Source of the DNA: Acidobacteriota bacterium
GTDB lineage: Bacteria > Acidobacteriota > Polarisedimenticolia > J045
Assembly: GCA_025456425.1 (NCBI GenBank)
Contig: JALOKP010000016.1
Location: 1-46,717, forward strand
Direction of reading: 5' to 3'
DNA length: 46,717 bases
In this document: positions 9,343-16,696 of the stretch, piece by piece
How the letters are laid out: each line of letters opens with the position of its first letter
How positions within the stretch are numbered: position 1 is the first letter of the stretch
Made by a program: the position numbers and the translations under genes
The notes under the pieces: model-generated
The model's input: only the letters and a program-made list of their open reading frames with translations
The model's database searches: none
Told to the model about the DNA's origin: nothing

Positions 9343-10058
9343 GGGTGCGCCTCCTGCGTCCGGCGGCGGCGCTCGACCGGGCCGTCCTGCACGATCTTCC
9401 CGTCGCGAAAGGTCACGGCTCGCCTGGCGTGCTCCGCGATGTCGTGCTCGTGGGTGATGATGATCACCGTCTTCCCCTCGTCGTTGAGCCGCTCGAAGAT
9501 CCCCATCACGTCCTGCGAGGTGCGCGTGTCGAGATTGCCGGTCGGCTCGTCGGCCAGGATCACGGGCGGATCGGTGATCAGCGCGCGCGCGATCGCGACG
9601 CGCTGCTGCTGCCCGCCCGAGAGCTGGGCCGGCGTGTGCTTTTCGCGCCCGTCGAGGCCGACCCGATGGATGATCTCGCGGGCCCGCGCACGGCGCTCGC
9701 GCACCGACATCGGCGCCTGGCCGTAGATCAGGGGCAGCTCGACGTTCTCCAGCGCGGTGGTGCGCGAGAGCAGGTTGAAGTTCTGGTAGACGAAGCCCAG
9801 GCGCGAGTTGCGGATCTCCGCGCGCTGGTTGGCGCTCATCCGCGAGACGTCGACCCCGTCGAGCCGATAGGTCCCCTCGGTCGGCCGGTCGAGGCAGCCG
9901 AGGATGTTCATCAGCGTCGACTTGCCGGAGCCGGACGGCCCCATCACGGCGAGGAACTCGCCGGCCTCGATCGCCAGGTCGATCCCGTCGAGCGCGCGGA
10001 CCTCGTTCTCGCCCGAAGCGTAGATCTTGACGATCTTCTGCATGTCGACCAGCGGCAT
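9339..10058 (-). CDS. MacB/LolD-type ABC transporter ATPase
   Basis: The protein is 239 aa. Visible motifs are Walker A GPSGSGKST (residues ~40-48), the Q-loop (FVYQNFNLL), the ABC signature LSGGQQQRVAIARAL, Walker B VILADEPTGNLD and the H-loop Thr-His of IIITHEHD. It belongs to the LolD/MacB/YknY branch, whose ATPase and permease are separate chains here rather than fused as in E. coli MacB. It sits 33 bp after the adaptor gene and shares a 4-nt overlap with the permease gene. The C-terminal residues RRRRTQEAHP are not conserved in the family. Confidence 0.93.
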   Translation of the reverse strand: MPLVDMQKIVKIYASGENEVRALDGIDLAIEAGEFLAVMGPSGSGKSTLMNILGCLDRPTEGTYRLDGVDVSRMSANQRAEIRNSRLGFVYQNFNLLSRTTALENVELPLIYGQAPMSVRERRARAREIIHRVGLDGREKHTPAQLSGGQQQRVAIARALITDPPVILADEPTGNLDTRTSQDVMGIFERLNDEGKTVIIITHEHDIAEHARRAVTFRDGKIVQDGPVERRRRTQEAHP

Positions 10059-10091
10059 GATGGCGGTTCGCTCCGGCCCGTGGCGCGGGGC

Positions 10092-11414
10092 CTACATCCG
10101 GCCCATGCCGGGCGGGCGGCCGGTCGTCTCGACCTTGGTCGTCGGGGACCCGACCACGACCTGGTCCCCTTCCTTCAGGTCGCCGCCGGTGACGACCGTG
10201 AAGCGGCCGTCGGTGATCCCGGTCTTGAGCTTCATCGGCTTGAGCGTGCCGCCGGCCTCGAGCAGGTAGACCGTCAGTTCGCGCGGACCGCCGCCGGGCT
10301 TCCCGCCGCCCCGGGGCGGTCCGCCGGAGCCGGCGCCGGGAGGGCCCTGCGGCGAGGCGGGAGGACCCTGCGCCGAGGCGGAAACTCCCGCGGCCGCGCT
10401 GGCGGTCCCCCCGGCGGTGGGCGGGGCGCCGGCCGCCGAGCCGGCCGCCGAGCCACTCCCCTCCGCCGCACCGGCGATCTTCGCGGTCTCCGGCGGCCGG
10501 AAGCGGAGCGCGGCGTTGGGGATCCGCAGCGCGTCCTTGACCGTCTCGATGTCGATCGTCACGTCCGCAGTCATCTTCGGGCGCAACTTCTCGCCCGGGT
10601 TCGCGACCTCGATCATCACCGGGTAGGTGATCACGTTCTGCTGCACGGTGGCGTTGAGCCGGATCTGCGTGATCGCGCCCAGGAACTCCTGCTCGGGGTA
10701 GGCGTCGACGGTGAAGTGGACCGGCAGCCCGATCCGGATCTTCCCGATGTCGGACTGGTCGACGTCGGCCTGCACCTGCATCCGCGTCAGGTCCTGCGCG
10801 ATCGTGAAGAGCGTCGGGGCCTGGAACGACGCGGCCACGGTCTGTCCGACGTCGTATTGCCGGTCGACGACGACGCCGTCGATCGGCGAGGCGATCTTCG
10901 TGTAACGCTGGTTCGTCTCGGCCTGGTTCAGCGCGGCCTGGAGCTGGCGCACGACGGCCTCGTCCGCCTCGTAGGCCGCCTTGGCCGCGTCGTACTCCGT
11001 CGCCGCCGCCAGTCCTTCTTCGGACAGCCGCTTCTGGCGCTCGTAGGTGACCTTGCTGTTGCGCGCGTTGACCTCGGCGCGGGCCAGGTCGGCGCGCCGC
11101 TGCTCGACCTGCGCGATGAAGGGCGTCGGGTCGAGTTCGGCCAGCAACTGTCCCTTCTGGACGCGGCTGTTGAAGTCGGCGTAGAGCCTGGCGATGATCC
11201 CGGAAACCTGGCTGCCGACCTGCACGGTGGTCACCGCCGAGAGCGTGCCGGTGGCGGTGACGGTGGAGGTCACGGTCCCGCGGCTGAGCGCCTCGGTGCG
11301 GTACTCCGGAGGCGCCTCCTCCTGCTCGCGCAGCAGGAAGAACCACGCGGCGCCGCCGAGCAGCGCGAGGACGACGAGCCAGGTCAGGGCGGAGCGAAGC
11401 GGGCGGGCAGGCAT
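10092..11414 (-). CDS. macA: MacA/HlyD-type periplasmic adaptor of the MacAB-like exporter
   Basis: The protein is 440 aa. The ATG at 11414 was chosen because the anchor helix starts directly (residues ~7-27); a longer frame upstream is Arg/Pro-rich and unlike the family. Then follow the lipoyl/barrel-sandwich halves (GTLSAVTTVQVGSQVSG; PIDGVVVDRQYDVGQTV), an alpha-hairpin of ~90 residues between them, and the beta-barrel and membrane-proximal domains. Residues ~311-375 are an odd Gly/Ala/Pro/Ser-rich insertion inside the membrane-proximal part, after which the last conserved strands resume (LKTGITDGRFTVV). The adaptor links the inner-membrane permease to an outer-membrane TolC-type channel. 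It is divergent from the metallohydrolase gene, with 97 bp between the starts. Confidence 0.9.
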   Translation of the reverse strand: MPARPLRSALTWLVVLALLGGAAWFFLLREQEEAPPEYRTEALSRGTVTSTVTATGTLSAVTTVQVGSQVSGIIARLYADFNSRVQKGQLLAELDPTPFIAQVEQRRADLARAEVNARNSKVTYERQKRLSEEGLAAATEYDAAKAAYEADEAVVRQLQAALNQAETNQRYTKIASPIDGVVVDRQYDVGQTVAASFQAPTLFTIAQDLTRMQVQADVDQSDIGKIRIGLPVHFTVDAYPEQEFLGAITQIRLNATVQQNVITYPVMIEVANPGEKLRPKMTADVTIDIETVKDALRIPNAALRFRPPETAKIAGAAEGSGSAAGSAAGAPPTAGGTASAAAGVSASAQGPPASPQGPPGAGSGGPPRGGGKPGGGPRELTVYLLEAGGTLKPMKLKTGITDGRFTVVTGGDLKEGDQVVVGSPTTKVETTGRPPGMGRM

Positions 11415-11511
11415 GGGCCATCCGTGGGAAGGGGCGCGGGCCGGGCGCGACGCGAGAGGGTAGTCCGGGCCGCCCGGCCCCACAACCCGGGGTTCGCTAT
11501 CCTTGGGCGCG

Positions 11512-12516
11512 ATGCGACGCGGCTTCCGGATCGCGCTCCCCAACGGCCTGGTCGGCGATCCGCTGGTCGTCGTGCGCGTTCCCTGGCTGCCGCGCGTGCT
11601 CCTGTTGGACGCGGGAGACGCCGCCGGGTTGACGCCGCGGACGCTGCTCGACGCCGCCGACGTGCTGATCTCGCACCCCCACGTCGACCACGTCTTCGGG
11701 CTGGCGCGGCTGCTGCGCGTCCGGCTGGGCCGGCCCGAGCGCCCGCTGCGGCTGCTGGGGCCGCCGGGCCTGGCGGCGCGCGTGCGCAGCCACCTCGGCG
11801 GCTACTCCTGGAACCTGGTCGAAGCCTTCCCGCTCGACCTGACGGTGGTCGAGATCCACCCCGACCGGACCGAGACCTGGCGCTTTCCCACCTCGGCCGG
11901 ATTCGAGCCGTACGCCGTCGGCCGCGGCCCCGCACCGGACCGGGCGCCGGTGCTGGCCGACGAACTGCTCGAGGTGCGCGCCGCGCCGCTCGACCACGGC
12001 GGCATTCCGTCGATCGCCTACCGGGTCGAGGAGCGGCGCGGGCTTCAGGTCGATCCGGCCGAGGTCGGGCGGATGGGCCTCGCGCCCGGGCCGTGGCTGG
12101 GCGAGCTGAAGGCCGCGGTACGGCGCGGCGCGCCCGAGGACGAGCCGCTCGCGTTGCCGGACGGCGGCACGGCCGCAGTGGGTGCGCTGCGCGACCGGCT
12201 GCTGCGCGTCACCGAGGGGGACACGCTGGCCTACGCCTGCGACGCGACCCCCTCCGAGTCGAATGTCGCCGCGCTCGTCGCGCTGGCGCGCGGCGTGCGG
12301 CGGCTGGTGATCGAGGCCCACTACCTCGACGCCGACCTCGACCTGGCGCGACGCAACGCCCACCTGACTGCCGCGATCGCGGGCCGGGTCGCGCGCGAGG
12401 CGGGAGTGGACGCGGTGATGCCGCTGCACGTCTCGCCGCGCTACGAGGAGCGGGTCGACGCGGTGCTGGCCGAGCTGGCGGCGGCGGCGGCGCCGGCCGC
12501 GGTGGAGACGCCCTGA
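11512..12516 (+). CDS. RNase Z-like metallo-beta-lactamase-fold hydrolase
   Basis: The protein is 334 aa from ATG 11512; a TTG three codons upstream is possible, and neither has a clear ribosome site. The HxHxDH zinc motif is H55-P-H-V-D59-H60. Further ligands typical of RNase Z appear as PLDHGG, ACDATPSE and the C-terminal PLHVSPRY, and HLTAA matches the RNase Z His-containing helix motif. So all metal ligands seem present. RNase Z trims tRNA 3' ends, but many bacterial relatives are arylsulfatases or have unknown substrates, and the flexible exosite arm is not evident. I call the fold firmly and the substrate weakly. Confidence 0.8.
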   Translation: MRRGFRIALPNGLVGDPLVVVRVPWLPRVLLLDAGDAAGLTPRTLLDAADVLISHPHVDHVFGLARLLRVRLGRPERPLRLLGPPGLAARVRSHLGGYSWNLVEAFPLDLTVVEIHPDRTETWRFPTSAGFEPYAVGRGPAPDRAPVLADELLEVRAAPLDHGGIPSIAYRVEERRGLQVDPAEVGRMGLAPGPWLGELKAAVRRGAPEDEPLALPDGGTAAVGALRDRLLRVTEGDTLAYACDATPSESNVAALVALARGVRRLVIEAHYLDADLDLARRNAHLTAAIAGRVAREAGVDAVMPLHVSPRYEERVDAVLAELAAAAAPAAVETP

Positions 12517-12526
12517 GCGACTCCCG

Positions 12527-12701
12527 CACGGTGGCCACAAGCCTGTTGGTGGCTCCCGGCGGCCCCGCCCCGGAGCCGCGGCCACTGCCGGCGAGGCGGC
12601 ACCCGGCCGAGGGCACCTGCCGCCGTACACCGAGAATGGCCGGAAATCCGCGCCGGGAGCGGCTTTCCTGCGGGACCAGCAACAGGCTCGCGGCCACCGT
12701 G
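12527..12701. repeat. Intergenic inverted repeat element (~32-nt arms)
   Basis: The arm 12527-12558 and the reverse complement of 12671-12701 match at 28 of 32 columns with one single-base gap (shared core CACGGTGGCC and AGCCTGTTG). The spacer is 112 nt and may fold further. It fills most of the gap between the metallohydrolase stop and the next gene. The plan resembles the inverted repeat at 2525-2749, but the arm sequences are different. Confidence 0.6.
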
Positions 12702-12809
12702 GGGTGGGCTCGCGGCCGCTCCGCCCCCCCCTCCCGCCCCCCCCCAGGGCCGGACGGGACAGCGGAGCCGCCGCTCCCTAGATTTCCCCCGGGGGGACGG
12801 AGGGCGGCT

Positions 12810-13235
12810 ATGAACCCGACGCTCACGCCGGCCCGGCTCGGCATGGTGGTACTGCGGTTCCAGGACGGCCGGATGGTCAAGGGCACGACGCAGGACTTCT
12901 TTCCGGACCGGACCGAGATCCACGTGCACGAGGACGGCGACGAGAGCCGGCCCGCGGTCAAGGTCGCTCTTGTCGGGCTCAAGGCGGTCTTCTTCGTCCG
13001 CACTTTCGAGGGCGACGCGGCCCACGAACTGGACGACGAGCTGGCCACCGCGCGGGGGCAGGGGCGCAAGGTCCTGGTGCACTTCCGCGACGGCGAGGTC
13101 CTGCGCGGCTTCACCGTCGGCTACAACCCGGCCAAGCGCGGCTTCTTCGTCATCCCCTCGGACCCCGGCTGCAACAACATGCGGGTCTACGTCTTCAACG
13201 AGGCGGTCGAGCGGATCGAATGGTGGCAGCCGTAG
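12810..13235 (+). CDS. Small conserved protein of two similar halves (DUF6982-like)
   Basis: The protein is 141 aa. GGAGGG 5 nt before ATG 12810 fixes the start. Two related modules are visible: VVLRFQDGRMVKGTTQDFFPD (residues ~13-33) and VLVHFRDGEVLRGFTVGYNPA (~88-108), each followed by a short beta-strand block that ends in an aromatic-hydrophobic patch (AVFFV; IEWW). From memory this resembles the small beta-barrel family DUF6982 found alone or attached to PilZ, response-regulator or chaperone-like proteins in Acidobacteriota and relatives. There is no signal peptide or membrane segment, so it is cytoplasmic. Function is unknown. It is convergent with the next gene, with 22 bp between the stops. 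Confidence 0.75.
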   Translation: MNPTLTPARLGMVVLRFQDGRMVKGTTQDFFPDRTEIHVHEDGDESRPAVKVALVGLKAVFFVRTFEGDAAHELDDELATARGQGRKVLVHFRDGEVLRGFTVGYNPAKRGFFVIPSDPGCNNMRVYVFNEAVERIEWWQP

Positions 13236-13257
13236 CGCAGCGCCGCGCGCTCCCGGG

Positions 13258-14685
13258 TCAGTCGCCCGCGGCGCGGACCTCCACCGGCCAGTCGTACAGC
13301 GGCGTCTCGCCGTCGGATGCGAGCACGCGCAGGCGGTAGGTCCCGCTGTCCCACGCGTCCGGCGGCCGGATCGCCAGCTGGAACGCGGCGTTGACGCGGG
13401 AGACCGCCAGCCGCTCGCGCACCAGCGGCCGGCCCGCCGCGTCGTCCAGCTCGACGAAGACCGTCTGGACCGCCGGCACCAGCTCCGGCACGCGCACGAA
13501 CAGCGGCTCCCGGCCCGACAGCGTGACCGCGGGCGGCGGTGGCGCGGGCAGCCGGCGCCGGCCTGCCAGCACCAGGTGCGGGGTGCCGATCGGCTCGACG
13601 GCCGCGGCGGCAACGGGCGGCTGCTCCGTGGGGGCCGGCCGGGCATCCCGCGGCGCCGCGGATCGCAGCAGCAGCGCACCGAGCACGGCCGCGGCCGCCG
13701 TGGCCGCGACCGCCCAGCCCAGGAGCGCGAGCTCCCGCCGCGCGGCGCGCCGGGTGCGCCGCCCCGCCGCCGGGCCCCCGGCCTCGAGCGCGCGCCCGTC
13801 GAGCCCCAGCGCGGCCAGATCCTCGCGGCAGTCGGCGCACTCGGCGAAGTGCTCGCGCACCGCGCGCGCCTCGGCCGGCCCCAGCGCCTGCGGATCCTCC
13901 GCCCAGCGCACGAGCACGGGGGGCGGAACGTGCCCCGCCAGGTCCGCGGCCTCGCCTGCCCCCTCGGCGAACGGCGCGAAGGCGAGCCGGCAGTGCGCGT
14001 CGCGGTCGCCGAACTCGCGGAACAGCGCGTCCTCGGTCGGGCGCAGCAGCCCCGCCAGGAACGGCAGGATCCGCGCCCCGAACCAGGCGTGGGCGGCGAT
14101 CTCGTCGGCGGGCACGCCGGACTCGGCCGCGCGCGCGGTCCACGAGGCGAGCGGTGCGAAGACCGGCTCGTGGGCCAGCGCGCGCGCGAAGCGCCGGGTC
14201 AGCTGCTGCGCTTCCGGCTGCGACGCGTCGGCCGCGGGCGTGCCGGGCGGCCGCGGGTGATTCTCGATCGCCTGCCGCACCCGCTCGCGCAGCTCGGCGC
14301 CCCCCTCGGTCCGCACGGTGGCTGCCAGGGCCAGGAAGCGGAAGCGCTCGAGCGGGTCGCCGACCGGCTCGGGGCCGGTCCCGCCTCCCGGGGCGGCCCG
14401 CGCCGCGCCGGCGAGCCCGTGGAGCGCCGCCCAGCGGCGCCGGCCGCGCATCTGCTCGAGCATCGAGCGCGCCGCGGCCCCCGCCATCGCCTCCTCGACC
14501 GCCGGGACCGGCTCGACCCGCAGCCGGCGCGCCAGCCGCACCAGCGCGTCGTCGGTCCGCTCGTCCAGCTCCGGCTCGGCCGCGGCCGGCCACTGGCGCT
14601 GGATCTGGCCGCGCACGAAGGCACGCGCCGCCGACCAGTCGATCTGCGGCGGGGCGAACGGGTGGCGCTCGGGGTGGTCGCTCAT
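13258..14685 (-). CDS. Membrane zinc-finger (anti-sigma-like) protein with a sigma-region-2-like N terminus
   Basis: The protein is 475 aa from ATG 14685. Residues ~20-85 form charged helices (DDALVRLARRLRVEPVPAVE ... MLEQMRGRRRWA) that resemble region 2 of ECF sigma factors, including the closing basic RGRRRW. Residues ~110-270 are helical and unassigned. H279-x3-C283-x2-C286 is the zinc-binding anti-sigma (ZAS) motif. One membrane helix follows (~319-340), then an Ala/Pro linker and a C-terminal beta-sandwich (~370-475) that would be outside the cytoplasm. The layout is that of a transmembrane regulator. No separate sigma factor gene is beside it, so it may act on its own N-terminal part or on a distant partner. 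The region 2 resemblance is inference from sequence feel. Confidence 0.65.
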   Translation of the reverse strand: MSDHPERHPFAPPQIDWSAARAFVRGQIQRQWPAAAEPELDERTDDALVRLARRLRVEPVPAVEEAMAGAAARSMLEQMRGRRRWAALHGLAGAARAAPGGGTGPEPVGDPLERFRFLALAATVRTEGGAELRERVRQAIENHPRPPGTPAADASQPEAQQLTRRFARALAHEPVFAPLASWTARAAESGVPADEIAAHAWFGARILPFLAGLLRPTEDALFREFGDRDAHCRLAFAPFAEGAGEAADLAGHVPPPVLVRWAEDPQALGPAEARAVREHFAECADCREDLAALGLDGRALEAGGPAAGRRTRRAARRELALLGWAVAATAAAAVLGALLLRSAAPRDARPAPTEQPPVAAAAVEPIGTPHLVLAGRRRLPAPPPPAVTLSGREPLFVRVPELVPAVQTVFVELDDAAGRPLVRERLAVSRVNAAFQLAIRPPDAWDSGTYRLRVLASDGETPLYDWPVEVRAAGD

Positions 14686-14757
14686 CGTCGTTCCGGGGGC
14701 GATTGAATGTACGCAGTCCGACCCGCTCGCGCCGGCCACGGTACACTTCCCGGCGAC

Positions 14758-16593
14758 ATGGGCTGCTGTTCGCCGCGTTGCGCCGCCGTTCTCGCCCGGA
14801 CGATCGCTCCGGCAGCGCTCGTTCTCGCCGCACTGCTGACGGGGGCCTGCGGCCCCCCGGCCCCCTCCGATGCGAACCTGCCGCGGGTCGCGCTGTTCAC
14901 CCGCAACTGGATGGCCCCGATCTACGAGGAGACGGTCCCCGACCCGGACGAGCTGGGCGGCACGGTGCGGCTCGCCCTGACTCCGGACGAGTACGAGCCC
15001 GCGGCCGTCGCGGTCCGGCTGCGCGACGGCCTCTCCGGGCTGCGGCTCGTCCCGTCCGCGCTCTCGGGGCCCGGCGGCGCAACGATTCCGGCGGCCGCCT
15101 TCGACGTCCGCGTGGTGCGGATGATCGAGCCGCGCGAGCGCTGGCCCAAGCTCGAGGAGCACCCGCTCCACCCGGGCACGCTCGACCCGCCCCCGGCCGG
15201 TGGCGTCGACCTTCCCGCGGCCACGACGCGCACCTTCTGGATCACGCTCCACGCCCCCGCCGACGCCCCGGCCGGCAGCTATCGCGGCGCGTTGGCGCTG
15301 CTCGCCGCGGATGGCGCCGAGCTGGCCGCGCTGCCGCTGGAGGTCGAGGTCTGGCCTTTCCGGCTGGCGGAGGCGCGCCCCGCGCTCTGGGTCTACGGCG
15401 ACAACTGGCCGCTCTCCGCCGAGTCCCTCGCCGACAGCCGCGCGCACGGGATGAACACGATCTGCGTCAACCCGGGCTGGCCCAAGCAGTCGATTCCGAA
15501 ACTGGTGGGAACGGGGTTCGTGTTCGAGGACGGCTTCGCGCCGACGATGGCCGCGGTCGAGCTGGCTCGCAAGTCCGGGCTGGGGCTGACCCACCCGGTG
15601 GGGATCATGCTCTACCAGTACATGGTCCGCTCCACCGTGGCGGGACTGAAGATGTCGGGCGTGCCGGTCCCGGAGAAGGCCCAGGGCGGCCTGGACTACA
15701 ACGCCGGCTTCATGTTCCTGTACGAGGGGGGCGAGCCGGTCGAGGGGGTCGAGCGCTGGAAGGGCCCCTACCGCCCGTCGAAGGACCCCTACGCCCCGCC
15801 CGACACCGCCTTCGGCCGCTTCGTCTTCGAGGGCTGGGTGGCGGGGATGAAGACGCTCGACGCCGAGGCCGCGCGCCGCGGCTGGCAGCCCTTCTTCTAC
15901 TACCTGGCGGACGAGCCGCACCAGACGCGCGGATCGTTCCGGCTGGCGATGGCGATGGTGCGCGCGGCGGCCGAGGCCGGCGCCGATTCCTTCATCACCT
16001 GCAACGAGCCGACCGTCTCCGAGCCGGACGAGGACGAGCTGTGGTTCAAGCCGGTCGGCGGCGAGCCGGCACTGCGGCTGGAGCCGCTCCTGAAGACACG
16101 CTCGTATCACAACCGCTACCTCGGCCCCGAGACGCGCGAGCGCACGCGCGCCGCCGGCGACCGCTACGGGACCTACATCAACATCTACGGCAACCGCCCG
16201 GAGGGGGTGCGCTACCAGGCCGGCTTCCTGACCTGGAAGCTGGGGCTCGACAACGTGATGTTCTGGGCCTGGGAGCCGGCTTCGGCGGCGTGCGGCGAGT
16301 CGCGCTGCTTCCTGCGCGACTGGGAAGCGTCGCGCGAGGGGATCGACGACCTGAAGTACCTCGAGGCGCTGGAGCGGGCGCTGGCCGACGGGCGCGGAGC
16401 CCCCGCGGCCCGCCAGGCGGCCCAGCAGACGCTCGAACGGCTGCGCGGCGAGATCGCCGATCGGGTTCGCGACATCGGTCGGGTCGACGGCGGCTCGGGG
16501 CGCTGGATCGACGGGCCGAAGTCCTGGCCATTGGCCCGCTACGACGAGGCACGCCGCGAAGTGGCCCAGGCGATCGCGACCCTGCAGCCCTGA
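14758..16593 (+). CDS. Lipoprotein with DUF4091 / glycoside-hydrolase-like domain
   Basis: The protein is 611 aa. ATG 14758 starts a leader that ends in LLTGA-C31, a likely lipobox; an ATG 17 codons upstream would bury the leader. A beta-sandwich covers residues ~45-205. A TIM-barrel-like region follows, with conserved-looking aromatic and acidic patches (WVYGDNWPLS, FFYYLADEPHQ). The end carries the DUF4091 signature, a WEASREGIDDLKYLEALERAL stretch equivalent to LREGIDDYEYL in the family. Family members are thought to act on carbohydrates, but few have been tested. Its start is divergent from the zinc-finger gene, with 72 bp between. It probably sits in the periplasm or on the outer membrane. 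Confidence 0.7.
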   Translation: MGCCSPRCAAVLARTIAPAALVLAALLTGACGPPAPSDANLPRVALFTRNWMAPIYEETVPDPDELGGTVRLALTPDEYEPAAVAVRLRDGLSGLRLVPSALSGPGGATIPAAAFDVRVVRMIEPRERWPKLEEHPLHPGTLDPPPAGGVDLPAATTRTFWITLHAPADAPAGSYRGALALLAADGAELAALPLEVEVWPFRLAEARPALWVYGDNWPLSAESLADSRAHGMNTICVNPGWPKQSIPKLVGTGFVFEDGFAPTMAAVELARKSGLGLTHPVGIMLYQYMVRSTVAGLKMSGVPVPEKAQGGLDYNAGFMFLYEGGEPVEGVERWKGPYRPSKDPYAPPDTAFGRFVFEGWVAGMKTLDAEAARRGWQPFFYYLADEPHQTRGSFRLAMAMVRAAAEAGADSFITCNEPTVSEPDEDELWFKPVGGEPALRLEPLLKTRSYHNRYLGPETRERTRAAGDRYGTYINIYGNRPEGVRYQAGFLTWKLGLDNVMFWAWEPASAACGESRCFLRDWEASREGIDDLKYLEALERALADGRGAPAARQAAQQTLERLRGEIADRVRDIGRVDGGSGRWIDGPKSWPLARYDEARREVAQAIATLQP

Positions 16594-16602
16594 CCGGTGG
16601 GC

Positions 16603-16631
16603 TTGACGCCGCCTTACTGATCAGTTATATT
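16603..16631 (+). promoter_or_regulatory. Sigma-70-type promoter of the decarboxylase cluster
   Basis: TTGACG (16603-16608), a 17-bp spacer, then TATATT (16626-16631): five of six matches at each hexamer, in an A+T-rich island within G+C-rich DNA. The carboxyltransferase ATG lies 66 bp further on. Confidence 0.75.
16616..16625. promoter_or_regulatory. Palindromic putative operator ACTGATCAGT
   Basis: A perfect 10-bp palindrome lies inside the spacer of the promoter and touches the -10 hexamer. A repressor bound here would block RNA polymerase. Size and place suit a TetR- or GntR-type regulator of acyl-CoA metabolism, but no regulator gene is nearby. Confidence 0.5.
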
Positions 16632-16696
16632 CGACATCGAGACTCCCCCCCTGGCCCCCGACCGCACGCCGTGTCGGCGCGCGCGTCCCCGTGACC

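Noticed and set aside
2533-9726. A very long plus-strand open frame of almost 2400 codons through the tricorn, permease and exporter genes
   Set aside because: It is antisense or out of frame to well-recognised genes, is dominated by Arg/Ala/Pro/Gly, and has no family features; it comes from high G+C.
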